DNA of 64,000 nucleotides from Hansfordia pulvinata. Its lineage: Eukaryota > Ascomycota > Sordariomycetes > Xylariales. The position numbers and the translations under genes were made by a program. The stretch is taken from positions 1,240,001 through 1,304,000 of the forward strand of contig BJKQ01000005.1 in assembly GCA_006538405.1 (NCBI GenBank), written 5' to 3'. The notes beneath the pieces were generated by a model that searched no databases, had not been told where the DNA came from, and was given only the letters and a program-made list of their open reading frames with translations. Positions 22,812-34,923 of this stretch are shown piece after piece (the stretch's first letter is position 1; every line of letters starts with the position of its first letter).

Positions 22812-24822
22812 ATGGTCCGCCTGTATCTCCCCGCCGCCGCCGGCGGCCTGTGCGCCCTCGCCCTCGCCCTCGGCCTCGCCCTCGCCCGGGCGGCGGCCGA
22901 CGACTGCCCGGACTACGCCGAGTACGCGACGCAGCACCACGGCCCGGACTCGGCCGGCAGGTACAAGCTGTCCTACCAGCGGCCCAGCGAGGACTGCCGC
23001 AAGTTCCGGCTGCCCGAGGCCGAGGCCGCCATCGAGGGCCTGCGCGGCGTCGTCAGGGACCCGGACCTGTTCCGCCTCTTCGAGAACGCCTTCCCCAACA
23101 CGCTCGACACGACCATCACCTGGCGGGGGTTTGCGGCGGACAACGAGGAGGAGGAGGTGAGGTTCTTTCTGTTTTTTTTTTTTTTTCGGTTTCTCCTCGC
23201 GGGGGTGGCCATCCGCCTCCCTCGCTATTGACACCAGGTCGACTTTGTACTGACGACGGCGTGCTCGGATGGATGGGGATAGCTGACGTTTGTCACGACG
23301 GGTGGTGAGTCTGCGATCCTTTCCCGGCCCAACCGGCCATCATGAATTGCTCACATGATAGAATACTGACACCCTTTAGATATCGTCGCCATGTGGTGCG
23401 TACCATGCCTACCGGCCTACCTTGCTTACCTTACCCGGCCACTACCCTTTTAAATCGCCCTCGCACACAACTAACAACCACCTAAACACCACCACCACCA
23501 CAGGCTCCGCGACAGCGCCAACCAGCTGCGCAGCTACAAGTCGCTGCTGACGGCCAACGCCTCGACCGACTCACTGGCCTCCCTCTACCGCGGCGCCATC
23601 AACCTGCAGGCGCGCTTCGTCACCCGCAACCCCTACTGCAACGCCTTCCAGGCGCCCCCGAGTCCGGGCTGCCCGCCGAGGACAACTCGCACTCGGCCAC
23701 GGACCAGGTCCACCCGGCCTTCGACCCGGCCTTCGTCTTCGAGTGCAAGTACGAGCTCGACAGCGTCTCGGCCTTCCTCCAGCTGTCGTGGGACTACTAC
23801 GACGCCACGGGCGACGCCGCCTTCTTCGGGCGCTTCGGCTGGCCCGCCGCCGTGCGCGCGATCCTCGACGCCGCCGAGGCCTCGAGGGAGGGGACCTACG
23901 ACGCCGACGACGGGAGCGTGCGGGACCCCGCTTACACGTTCCGGCGGACGGCGGACAGCGCGTCCGAGACGCTGAGCAACGAAGGGAAGGGCGCACCCGT
24001 GAGGGGGGGCACGGGGATGGTGCGCAGCGCGTTCCGCCCTTCGGACGACTCGACCATCTTCCAGCTCTTCATCCCCGCCAACATGCAGTTCGCCAGCTAC
24101 CTGGGCAAGAGCGCCGAGATCGCGCGCAAGCTGGACGGGCAGGCGGAGCTGGCCGGCCGGATGGAGAAGCTGGCCGGCGAGGTGCGCGAGGGCGTGGAGC
24201 GCCACGGCAAGGCCCGGCACGCCGAGTTCGGCGAGGTCTACGCGTTCGAGGTCGACGGGTACGGGTCCGCCAACCTCATGGACGACGCCAACATCCCCAG
24301 CCTGCTGAGCGCGCCGCTGCTGGGCTTCGTCGACGCCGCCGACGAGACGTACCGCAACACCCGCCGCTTCGCCCTGTCCAAGTGGAACCCGTACTACAAC
24401 TGGGGGCCCGAGTTTCAGGGGTGAGTTTTTTTTTTCTTTTTTTTTTTTTTGTCTTTTACCTACTGCCTTGATTCCTACGTCCTACTGTGCTCCGAGTGCG
24501 GGAGAATTCTCAGAGATACCTAACTTACTAACGAAAAAAAAACAGCATCGGCGGCCCGCACCAGGGCCCCGGCAAGGCGTGGCCCATGTCCATCATCGCC
24601 AGCATCCTGACGAGCGACGACGAGGCCGAGATCGCCGCGGGCCTGCGGTCCATCGTGTCGACCACCGACGGCCTGGGCCTGGTCCACGAGTCCATCAACA
24701 CGTTCAACGCGTCCGACTGGACCCGCCAGTGGTTCTCGTGGGCCAACGGCCTGTTCGGCGAGATGGTCCTCGAGCTCAACCGCACCCGGCCGGCGGTGCT
24801 GGGCATGAGCTTCCAGGACTGA
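22812..24822 (+). CDS. GH125 exo-alpha-1,6-mannosidase, secreted (one apparent frameshift)
   Basis: Five exons (22812-23156, 23283-23304, 23380-23395, 23504-24420, 24546-24822) encode about 525 residues once one missing base is allowed. Exons 2 and 3 are only 22 and 16 nt. The signal peptide is about residues 1-28 (Ala/Leu-rich, ending ARAAADD). Family marks are [25 protein letters not shown], the [21 protein letters not shown] segment, [12 protein letters not shown], and the C-terminal [17 protein letters not shown]125 enzymes remove terminal alpha-1,6-mannose from glycans or yeast mannan. The frame changes at the five-C run 23655-23659, between NAFQAPP and SGLPAEDN. One extra C restores the family reading, and no intron fits there. 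It is divergent from the SnoaL-like gene and close to GH92. Confidence 0.93.
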
Positions 24823-25135
24823 GGGGGTTTCAGCTATTGGGGCAGAAATGATTTCGATCAGTGTGCTTCGGGGGGGCTCTTGTGTGTATCTTCGACGGGG
24901 TCGCCCTATCTAGAGAAATCATCATGTCATTCCATGTCACGTGGCTTTCTCACAAGTCCTCAGCCTGGGGTATCCCCGTTTCGCCGCCCGCCTTTATTAC
25001 CCAGCTCATCTCCCAAACCCTCTTCCTCAACATGTCCACGAGCCAACCCCCCCCCCAACCCCCCCCCCCCCCCCCAAAGAACCCTCCGTCTCCCCCCTTC
25101 CCGATACCCAAACCCGAAAAACCCCGGAAAACCTC
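24823..25135. other. Convergent 3' spacer with C10 and C17 runs
   Basis: The 313-bp interval lies between the stops of GH125 and the O-methyltransferase. It includes C runs at 25047-25056 and 25059-25075. No gene is visible. Confidence 0.7.
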
Positions 25136-26715
25136 TTAAGCCAGCGCAAGCTCGACAACGCTCTCCGCCGCCCCGGGCGCGCCCCAGACCCCGACCACCT
25201 CGAACCCGGCCCGGCCCGCCAGCGCCCTCCACGCCGCCTCCGTCCGCTCGCCCGCGCTCAGGTGCGCGAGCATCATCATGTCCATGTTGGTCGCGGCCAC
25301 GCTGGGGCGCCCTTCGTCCGCGACCACAATCTCCACCAGGAGCACCCGCGAGTAACCCCTCCGCTGCTGCTCCAGGCCGGGCGACGAGGCCAGCGCGCGG
25401 AGGATGCGCTCGGCGTCGGCGTCAGACCAGTCGTGCAGGATCGAGTGCAGGACGTAGGCGCGCGCGGAGGCCAGGTGCGGGGGCTGCGGGCGGAAGAAGT
25501 CGTGGGCTTGGGCTGTGAATGGGAGCTGCTGGTGCTGCTCCTCGGCGGCGGTAGTGGTGGTGGTGGTGGTGTTGATGTAAGGCCCCACGACGGAGGGCAG
25601 GTCCTCGAGGACGAGCCGGCCCGGGTGCGCCGGGTGTGCGGCCGCGAAGGCGCGCAGGTCGTGGCCCGCGCCGCCGCCCACGTCGACCAGCAGGACGTCG
25701 TTGTCGCTGCCGCTGCTGCCGTCTGGGGAGGAGGAGGAGGGAGAAGAAGAAGAAGGGAGGGAGAAGCCGTCGAACAGGCGCTCCGCCACCGGGTAGAAGG
25801 CGAACCAGTCCGGCTTGCCCGCGCGGTAGGCCTGCATGAAGTTGGCGAAATTGGCCAGGTTGGGCGGGTTGGCCTCGAGCCAGGGGAAGAAGGGCAGCGT
25901 GGTGGCGTGGGCCGCGCCGAAGGGGCCCTCGCTGTCGGAGCGCGGCGGCTGGTAGCCGTTCGAGGCGAAGTAGGATGGGAACCTGTTTCGGATCCCGGCG
26001 TGACCGAGTTGAAGGGATCTGTCAGTTGAGCGTTGGGGAAAGGAAGATAGGGAGGGGGGGGAACGGCCGAGAGGTCAGAAAGGGGAAAAGAACAAATGCG
26101 GAAGAAAAAAAAGGGGGACACGCACGAGTTAAAGGCCGGCCGCGTCGTGTCAAAGTTGAACTCAATGCTGCTCTGGTACCGGGGCTCGGCGAGGCTGTCG
26201 CTCAGCGGCGTCGCCACCCACCGGCCCTCCCGCCTCTGCCGCCCCCGCGCACGCCGACGACGTGCGTCGCCGCCAGGTGCGCCATCACGCGCCGCAGCAG
26301 CCCCGGGTCCGCGCCCGACCCCGTCCGGGCCGCCAGCGCCTCCGTCGCCAGCCCGGCCTCGCCCGCGTCCCGCAGGTGCTGGAAGATCTCGAGGTCGACG
26401 GCCATCCGGATCAGGGCCGACTTGGCTGGCTGTGTCCACCGAAGAGAGAAAGAGTTTAGAAAAAAAATAAAAGAAGAGGGGGCGAAAGGGGAAAGAAAGG
26501 TAGGTGAGTGGGTGCGGTTGGCTCGTCAATTCACCAGTCTCACTCACCTCTGTCCAGAACGACCTCTGCAGGAACTCGCTCGGGATCTCGAGCTCGCCGA
26601 TGAGCGCGTGCGCCAGCTCCAGCATCTTCTCCCGCGAGCCCGCCTCGCTCGCGGCGTGCGCCTTCCCCGCGGCCGCCAGCCCCTGGAGCAGTGCATCTAC
26701 CGACGGCGTGGCCAT
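25136..26715 (-). CDS. SAM-dependent O-methyltransferase, COMT-like (one apparent frameshift)
   Basis: Three exons (26715-26548, 26429-26126, 25982-25136) give about 439 residues if one base is restored. The N-terminal helical part ends with FWTEPAKSALIRMAVDLEIF, the dimerisation/winged-helix region. The SAM site is LLVDVGGGAGHDLRAF. LVLEDLPSVV follows, and the catalytic-base region is HSILHDWSDADAERIL, with His expected to deprotonate a hydroxyl. A C-terminal GFEVVGVWG strand closes the Rossmann fold. This is the plant/fungal O-methyltransferase class (PF00891), often tailoring aromatic secondary metabolites, but no synthase gene lies nearby. Exon 2 is 304 nt where phase demands 305. The reading switches near 26235-26250, a G-rich run between VVGVRGGG and RWVATPLSD. 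Confidence 0.9.
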
Positions 26716-29700
26716 TTTGGAAGCTGGCTTGGGATATTATCGGGGCGAGATAGGGAGTCAACTGCTGCGAAACCGGGAGGCTCTATGACTTCAGTCGAGG
26801 TTCATGCTCGAGACACATTCGAGAACACCACATCCCACCAAGACGGCAGCGGGTTTTTATAGGCACGACATGGCAACGTCTCTGTTTCCGAATGCGAGAC
26901 TACACGCCGCCAGAGCCTCTCGATCGACAGTAAGCCGACACCTACACATCGAAACGACGGCGCTCCCCCCCGCTCAGAGAGGGGCATCCTGGACGCGGCA
27001 TGGAAACAGAAACCAGTCCCTTCCGTCGGGGCCCTCGGGATACACTGTGGATACAGGCATCTGCCGCGAGTGGAGGGTCCGCGTCGCGGTCCCGACTGCA
27101 GCTGGCTGAGTGTTGGTGGGCTGATCCGGCTCTGGACTCGACCCCAAAGTGGCTTTGCAGGGTCCTATGGGATTTGGTTCTGCTCGCACGGAAGACCATT
27201 GGCCCTGATCAAGGCGTACACTCGTTCGCGCAGCAGTGCCATAGGCTGGTGCAAGCAGCCGAAACCAACAGCATCAGCATCGGCAGCGCCCTGCTTTGCC
27301 ATCTCAGCCGCACCCGCGGGAGGTCGCCGCTTTTATTTGGGTGGCTCTGGAGAGAGAAAGCAGCCCGCCAGACGTTGCGAGGCTGAGGTCGAAGTGCAAC
27401 TAAGCAGATTATCCGGGCCGATGTCGTGGGCCGCACCGGATTGGTCGTCGAGTGCCGTGCAAGCCCCGGAGCTGCACCCGCCGCCCTTGTGGATCGTGAC
27501 GGTCAGACGCGGGAGGGGGCGACTGGGGTCGGGCCGGGTCGCATTCGCTTTCGCCAGTCACCTACCTGACGCATCATGCTCGTTACTTGTTATTCAGCAC
27601 TGCGAGCCACAGCCAGGGCGACGGCCACGACAAGACCGGCGCAATCAATCTCGGAGCGAGCCCTCGTGCCCGCGCGGGCGGGGCAGTGTAAAAGCCTACC
27701 TAGGCACAGGCCATGACCATGGCCACTCTGCACGCTGCGATGGGAGACAGCGCGAGCAATTGTAACTCTGTGTGATGTATAGTGAGCCCACTGACATATG
27801 GGGAGGATTCATGGCGCCCTGTCTATTCTCGCGCTCAATGCCGGCTACCTGGCTTTGCCGGCTTGCCCTGGGTCCGGAAGCTTATAGGTACTCATGCATG
27901 TCATTAATGTCTGGAAGCAAACCTCTCGAGGCTGTGTCGCCGTAATCGGAGAGGGTGGGCTGCATACCACCTCTGCCGCGCGTTGCCTCGGGGTCACGAG
28001 GGGCGCTCCCCAAATGACCTTTGGGGGGGAGCGCTGCGACCGATGACTTGGGGCGCATGAGCACCTCGGCCTGAGGGGGCCCGAGATGACAGCCTCGTCG
28101 AGGGTGCACACCTGCGAGCGGCGTCGCACGCATCGCGATCGCAGACCAGCTGGCCTCTGCGCGGCGCTCTGCGACTGGCAAGTGGCGTCTTCACCCGATT
28201 GTGCTGGTCGGGATCCATGGAGGGGGGTTTTCCTCGTTCTGGTGCTGTCATTCAGAGTGGTGGCCCTCGTGCAGCTTCAGCAGCAGCAGACAGGCCAATG
28301 CAGAGCCGGGTGTCGGGGACTCCAGGTATTGAATAGCTACTTGAATTGACTGGCATCGCAATTCATCTGCGATGCCGTCATGGGTGCTCGAGATGAGACC
28401 CAACGGCCAGGATCAGGAACAACGCATCTCGAACCGCATCTGCAGGCAATAATCAGAGGCAGCGGAGGGGTGCGGCTAGCGTAGCGTGCTTGGGCCGCCG
28501 ACGCACGCCAACACCCGACTACCTAATAGATACCTTACCTGACCGACCGACACTGACTGCGCGGCAGCCGACGGACGGACGGGCGGACGGGCGGACGGGC
28601 GAACGAGCGAACAGACGGCCCTGGTAGAAGTAGCAACAAAAAACACGAATCGGGAGCGCTTATTCCGTCTCAACCCGTTTACGTGATCGGAGGGCGCGTT
28701 GACGGCACAGGCGCGGCGACTATAAGAGCATGACGCCACCGGCACTTGCCCGATCGGGCGGATCACTTGAGCGACGTGAGCCAAAGAAGAGAACCCCGCG
28801 GGTGACCCGGCAATGTTGCTATTCATCCCCCAGCCATCACCTCTCGCTGACATTGATCAACCGGGACTCGACTCCAGTCAAGCCTGTCTGGTATTTCAAT
28901 TGTATTTCATTGTTCCTTCAAGTCGTATGCAGTATCCTGCCGCCCCCGTCCACAGCCATCTGACATGTGCATTGCCATCCCACTCGATCTGGCGTGCTCG
29001 GCCAGGTGCAGCCAACGAGTGCCGCAAGTACCATGAGTACCTCTGTAGGTACTGCAACGCCACCGAGTCCTGCATCAGTGCAACCGTATTCTACGGTGTC
29101 GCCAAGTCCCTTCGAGAAAGTCCCGAGAACCGCTCTGGTCTGTTCATGCGCCCATCTAATAACATCGTCCTCCGTCAACCCCACACGCACTCGATAAGAC
29201 AACGGGCGAAGGAATTCACGGCCACTTATCTCGGTGCTGTCAGTTCAGACCTGGCACCCGTATCGTCTCGTACCAAGGACGAGGAGAGCGGGGGCTTTGC
29301 TCTGATATACGAGTGGGCTACTGCACTCGCACCCTGGCCACCCACCCATCCATCCATGGATGTGAGGCGCATCACCTGATTGGCGACAGGCCGATAAGAC
29401 ATGGCCGTCTGCCTTGGCGATGCAGGTTTGTACTTAGGGGTACCTGATGCCTTTGCCAGACGCTGTCGTCGCCGGCGCAGTCACCACGGCCAGGCATCAA
29501 GGTTCTCCAATGCGGTCGTGGAAGCATTCGCGCGACTCTAGGTGTGTGTCTTATCACTTAGGTGGTGCTGACCTGGAGCTGCTCTCATTCATCAGAGGTA
29601 TATACACATGTCTTGAGTACTACATAAGTTGCCACTCTCGCGGGCGTAAGATTCCTACCTGGATTATGTATACCTACTGGATGACCACTTTGAGTTACAC

Positions 29701-30774
29701 GGTCGTTACGGCATCAGGTGAACATCATTTCATTGCCAGAGACCCCGTCGATAGTCTCTCCTTTAGGCACGCCCAGGGTGCCATACCTGCTCTATTGGTG
29801 ATTCCCCTGTGTACGCGTACGCGTACTGAGGCCAAAATCCCACAAAGGGGAGGGCCTAATCTGCAGGACCTCACCATCCGGGAAGCAGGCCCTGGCACAC
29901 GGCCCTGATGACTCGAACCTGCATCTGAATCTGAACCAACCCGGACCCGGCTTTTGGTCTTGCTCATGCACCACACTCCGAGTAACACATGGCTATTCCG
30001 CCCATGCGTCCATTGATTGGGCACCGCCGCTGCTCGCAAATGCGACCGCATAAAGGTGAGCTGTCTGCCTGGCACTGCAAGGCCCCGCCACCGTGAACAG
30101 TGCCGGTCTATGTCTTCAATGTCTGTACCAGAGGTAGCAGCTCTGATGGAGGTACAGCACCTAGTATACCTTTGGACGAGGACCCTGGGTATGTACCTCC
30201 CCGCCGCAGCCCTGCACCCGGATACAATTGACAGTGCCCCGTCCAGCAGCTGGATGGATCCGGGTGGATCAGGCTGTACTTGCTGGTACATGCCATGACT
30301 TACACCGGCCTGATAGCGATAAGCCTAGCTGCGATAAGGCACTTCCAATAGCGGTCACTCGACTTACACCCACCCCGTCCGGTGCAGTGCTGCTGCGTGC
30401 GCAGGCATCCTCCGCGCGCTGGTCAGCGGGCGCTCATCGACGTCAGGGCCCCGTCGACCCAAGTCAACCACGGCTCACCACAGGCCTCGCCCTCGTCACC
30501 ACCACCACCACCGCCACCACTACCGCCGTTACCTCCTCTCCCACCATCGCCAAAACCCCCCCTCCACCACCAGGCCAGCCTGTGCTGCCCTCACCAGTTC
30601 AGGCAGCACTCCTGGCCCGACAACCGTCACCGGCGCATAGCTCCACGTCGACGCCCCCGACTGCCATCCACCAACCACTCCCACCTCGCTCGCTCTACCT
30701 GCGCAACACATGTTCGCCCTTGCTCCCTCGCTTTAGAGCGCCCGCGCCGGCCTCCTGCACGCTCCATCTTCACC
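26716..30774. other. Intergenic, no supported gene
   Basis: About 4 kb with only short overlapping frames separates the divergent O-methyltransferase and ATG13 genes. It holds degenerate GACGGACGGGCG repeats near 28566-28612 and a 16-bp palindrome at 29811-29826. The final few hundred bases are the ATG13 promoter and a CCACCA-rich leader. Confidence 0.5.
29811..29826. promoter_or_regulatory. 16-bp palindrome with two ACGCGT cores
   Basis: GTACGCGTACGCGTAC is self-complementary and contains two ACGCGT hexamers, the sequence of the MluI cell-cycle box bound by MBF-type factors in fungi. It lies about 950 bp upstream of ATG13. A functional role is unproven. Confidence 0.35.
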
Positions 30775-33653
30775 ATGCACCAGACGCCCCGAGCCCCCTT
30801 TCGCGCCTCGTCACCCGCCGCCTCGCCCCAGACCAACCCCGCCCGCACCAACAACTCGAGGGACGCCTCCCGCGATGGCCACGGCTCTGCTACCCCGCCG
30901 AACTCCAAGGCTACGGGCTCTGACTCGGGGCCCAGCAAGGAGTCGGTGAAGAAGCTCGACCAGATCATCCAAGTAGGAGCCCCTTCGACCACGCCGCTCT
31001 ACTGCCATTGCGCTGACACAATCACACAGAACGTCTTCTCCAAGGCCAGCACTCTCATATTACAGGAGCGCATGCGGGTAACCCCAACACTCGTGAGCAA
31101 GACTTTTGAGAGGAAGACGAGTAAATGGGTAAGTAATCAGACCGCCCGGGATTCGCTTGGGAACTCGAGCTAATGAGCATCCGTCCAGTTCCAACTAGAC
31201 ACGGTCGAGATTGACGACTTCCGGGACGAGTTTCGGGCCTGGAAGCACAGTGGCGGCCTTGAGAACCAGCCCCAGCCCCTCGTCATCGAGACTTTCCTCG
31301 ATGCCTCGCGCTTGAAGAGCGGTCAGAGTCTGGTAGCCTTCGACGAGAATGGGAAGCGCTGGGACGTCCTCGAGTCGCTCAACTCCTCCGACCTGTCCAG
31401 CGACAGCAGCAGCAGCGGGGGGCCGCCATCCAATTCCAACACCCTCATCACCCTAGAGCGCTGGAAGATAGAGCTCAAGAGCTTCATCCCCGATGACCTT
31501 GTCGACTTTGGCGCTTTTCTCCCCACTATATACAAGAAGGCCATTGTCTTGCTGCGATCTATATACACCGCGACCGGTATTTTGCCTGCTTGGAAGGCAG
31601 CCCGCAGGTCCAAGACCAAGGTCGTTCCGCCGGCCCTCAAAGTCTGCTGCCGCGTGTCGTCCGGCGCCACCACCACCCGCAGCTATGACCCCCTTCGCGT
31701 GCCCCTCTTTGAGGGTCGGGGCGATGTCAGTACAGACTATATGATAGGGGAACTTGAGATCCCCGTTGGCCGCTTTTATGTGTCCGTTTCCTACAGGAAC
31801 CAGTGCGCCTTTGACGTTGTAGAGACGGAATCTCTACTGAGCTCTCGCATTGGCATCGCTATTTCCGACGAAATGTTCAAACCTTCGCTTGCCCACCGAG
31901 GGCTAGAGCGACGGCCTACGCACGAGATAGGCTCCGTCCCGTATCATCGCCGAGACCCGCAAATCACCGACAATCAGCAGCGCTATGGCAGTTTATCGAC
32001 ATTCCATGGAGAGGGCCCCTTAGGGACCAGTCCCATCTCTGCATTGAGGGCCGTGAGGGCTCCCGGGTCTGACACCGAGTCCCCTCCTGACGAGAGGCCC
32101 GATCCGCAGGACGCACCTCCCAATTCTATACCCATAGCTGGAATCGCGCGCAGGCCATCATTACGAACAGCAGACGGGCCTGGTCGCCGCCCTTCTGTGT
32201 CGTTCCAATCTTCACCCTTCAAGCAAGGCTCCCTCTCGGCCTCGCCAGTGCCCAGGCTGCATGATTATGACCCATCAGCCTCGCCGCACTCTTTAGGAAG
32301 GCCGATTCCCAGCTCCGCTGCCCATGCGCGGAACCGATCTTCTCTGACGGCCGGCATGCCGGCGTCTCTCCGAGGCGGCCCTCCCGCGAATGCCACGGTC
32401 ACAGAGGGGCCGGTGGTCGGGTCTCCACGGCCCACGGCCAATCGCTTCAGCAGCAGTTTCACGCACCGCCGCAGTCGGCCCTCGTTTGGTGGGACGAGTC
32501 GAGGAGACGACGACCAGAATAGCAGTGGCAAGCAGAGCCTGTCGTCGTCTGTTGCGCAGCCCGGCTCGGGGCTTCTCAACGAGGCTGGCGCTGGCGGCAG
32601 CTCCGGCTCGTTCCATACCGATGACGATAATATACAGGACTTCCTCAAGGCGTTGGACACCAAGAAGACCCTGCAAAGTTTCGCCCCCTCCAAGAAAGGG
32701 GACTCGTCTACAAACCGGACGTCTGCTCAGTTATCGAGATTCCAGCTAATGAGGGATTCCAACAACGCGCTGACCGAGTCGCTGAACACGTCAACGCAGC
32801 TCCAGCGCTCACCAAGCTCATCTAGTCGGCAACTCGGCAGCATTCCAGCCATGTCAGCGTCAACATCTCCCGGAAAACCGCTGTCTCCGCACACTCCGCA
32901 CACGCCAGCCGTGCCATCCCGACTCAGCGAGAATTCCAGTGCCAACTACACGTCGCCGATACGGGGGGCTTCTCTGGCGCGAAATGTGCCAGGGCTCACG
33001 CAGCAGGGATCGACGACAGGGCCCGTCACCACGACGGCCGAGGGCACAACGGCCATCGACATCCCACTGTCGCCCCGACCGTACGCCAGAAGGGCCAACT
33101 CGGTGGTGCCCAACACGGTCATGGCCGGCGAGGACGAAGCCGGCGCTCACCGCAGCATCAGCCTGGGCGCCGACGACCGAGACAAGCCGAGCATGAGCGC
33201 GCTATTGGGACGCAACTTGGCGACGGAGGACGGGGCAGAGGAGGGGCCAGTGTTGCGCCCTGCGCCGGATATTGCGGCGGCGGCGGCGTCGGAGGATCTT
33301 CTGCAGCAGGGGTCGTCGTCGGCAGAGCGTGAAGCGAGACCCCGGGCGGGCTCTTTGGCGGCTTCTCTGGTTCTCCTTACGGGAGGCGGTATGGCAGCAG
33401 CGCAGGCCGAGGCGTGACGCCGCCGCAATCGGGAAGCGGCAGCTTGGCGGGCTCGGCCGGGCGCTACGGCCGAGGGTACTCGCGAGGCGGCGGGACCAGC
33501 GGGCACTCCGGCGGCAGCGGCGGGGCGGCGGAAGAGGCGGAGGAGGAACTTCTCCTGTTCGACATGTCGGAGATCAACCGCGAGCAGTCGAGACGAAGTC
33601 TAGAAGAGGGGCGGGGAGGCTACGAATCCGGCCGAGGCAGCCGCCGATGGTAG
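30775..33653 (+). CDS. ATG13: Autophagy protein Atg13 (one apparent frameshift)
   Basis: Three exons (30775-30972, 31030-31128, 31189-33653) give about 920 residues after one base is restored. The HORMA domain spans roughly residues 60-330. Its marks are KLDQIIQNVFSKASTLILQ, KTSKWFQLDTVEIDDF, PLVIETFLDASRL, TLERWKIELK and PTIYKKAIVLLRSIY. The long remainder is a disordered Ser/Pro-rich region, as in the family, where it binds Atg1 and Atg17 under TORC1-dependent phosphorylation to start autophagosome formation. The frame changes at CCCCGGG (33340-33346). The downstream frame gives GGLFGGFSGSPYGRRYG and the acidic LLLFDMSEI tail expected for Atg13, so a lost C or G is the simplest reading. Left uncorrected, the protein would end at 33417. 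Confidence 0.92.
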
Positions 33654-34923
33654 GGTGAGGGGAGGCACCACGGACGAGAATAGATGGTTGGGGCCAACGA
33701 TATAGACTGCATCACAGACCGATCTTTGTTGAATGAGGCGGAAAACAAGCCGGGGATCAGGGCCTGGATAGGGCAAGGACAGGGCCAGGCACTCTTACAT
33801 GGCAGCCTGAACTCATCTTGTATATACTTGCACACAGAGTATCCGGTATTAATATGTACCTATTTACGCCGGCGTACGTCCGGTTCCTGCTGTGAGAACG
33901 AGTCCCGCAGGACGTGTTTTGAGGAAGAGGTGAATACTGGAAACGACTTGAAACTTGAGAGACAGAAGACGCAATGATACCAAATAGGTGAATCTTCAAC
34001 TTCTGGTGGAGCTGACCCGCCACCCTGCTCCGACGACCTCGGCCTTCCATAACAACGATGCAGGCACTTTACTTCAGTGGAGGCCACACGGGAACGAGTC
34101 TGGCGCGCCCTCCAGATAAAGTGTCGCTCAAGCCCAGCAGGGCTAGCGGCGTTTCCACGGCGCTGGTGTTGTCCGCCCCCACTTCGAGGGCCAATTCCCC
34201 CCTCCTGCCGGGTCGGTTGTGGCTGGTGACACGGTCTCGGTAGTTGGCCTGTACCCACCAGCGCTGCCCAATGTCGCCTGCAAGGCCGGGTACGGAGGGC
34301 AGAGCAGGTAAAGCGGCACTCGCGCGAAGTACCGTGTCTCTCCCGGAACCTGCAATGGAACACGGCCAAGACAAACCCCTTCCGCGGTGAGGTCATCTGT
34401 GGCTGACAGCTGTGGAATGCGCCGCGCTGCCAAAACATTCATCGCTGCCCATCGTGCGATTGCATCGTCCCGCCCGGCGGCGCCCCAGCTCCGGCCTCGC
34501 CTTCAAACCCTGTACCCTGCATTTTCTCTGCGCCCGTTGTCATTCCGACCCGACGACACCACGCCACGGCCAACTGACACGGAGCCTCTCTGCTTCCCTA
34601 CCCGCGCAGACCTCGCATCATCAACTTCCAGCATTCTTCTTCCACCCGCTCGCCTGCCGCTCGTTATAGTACCGCTTGACTCGGCTGCCGCACCGCACCA
34701 CTAGTCGACGCCGCACCGCACCGCTTATTGACGCCGCCTCGCCGGATTGATACCCTCTCGTCGTCGACTCGAGTCCCCCGTCGCCTGCTGGTGGAGCACT
34801 ACTGCAAAGTCCCCCTGTGTGCAGGCGCGGCTGCGCCAACAGACCCATCCGACCGCGCCCCGAGCGCCTCTGACAGCACACACCTGCATCAGCATCGCCG
34901 ACGCACTCCCCCGGTCGCCCGCC
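33654..34923. other. Intergenic spacer between ATG13 and the DUF155 gene
   Basis: This 1.27-kb stretch holds the ATG13 3' region and the DUF155 promoter. The last 300 bp is C/T-rich with repeated CGCACCGCACC elements. No gene is supported. Confidence 0.6.

Noticed and set aside
24941..26029. 362-codon plus-strand frame over the O-methyltransferase
   Set aside because: It is the antisense shadow of a gene with clear SAM-binding and catalytic motifs on the minus strand.
33312..33417. ATG13 ending at 33417 as a natural shorter C-terminus
   Set aside because: The sequence after the frame change recovers the Gly/Tyr-rich and acidic tail typical of Atg13, so the early stop is better explained by a lost base.
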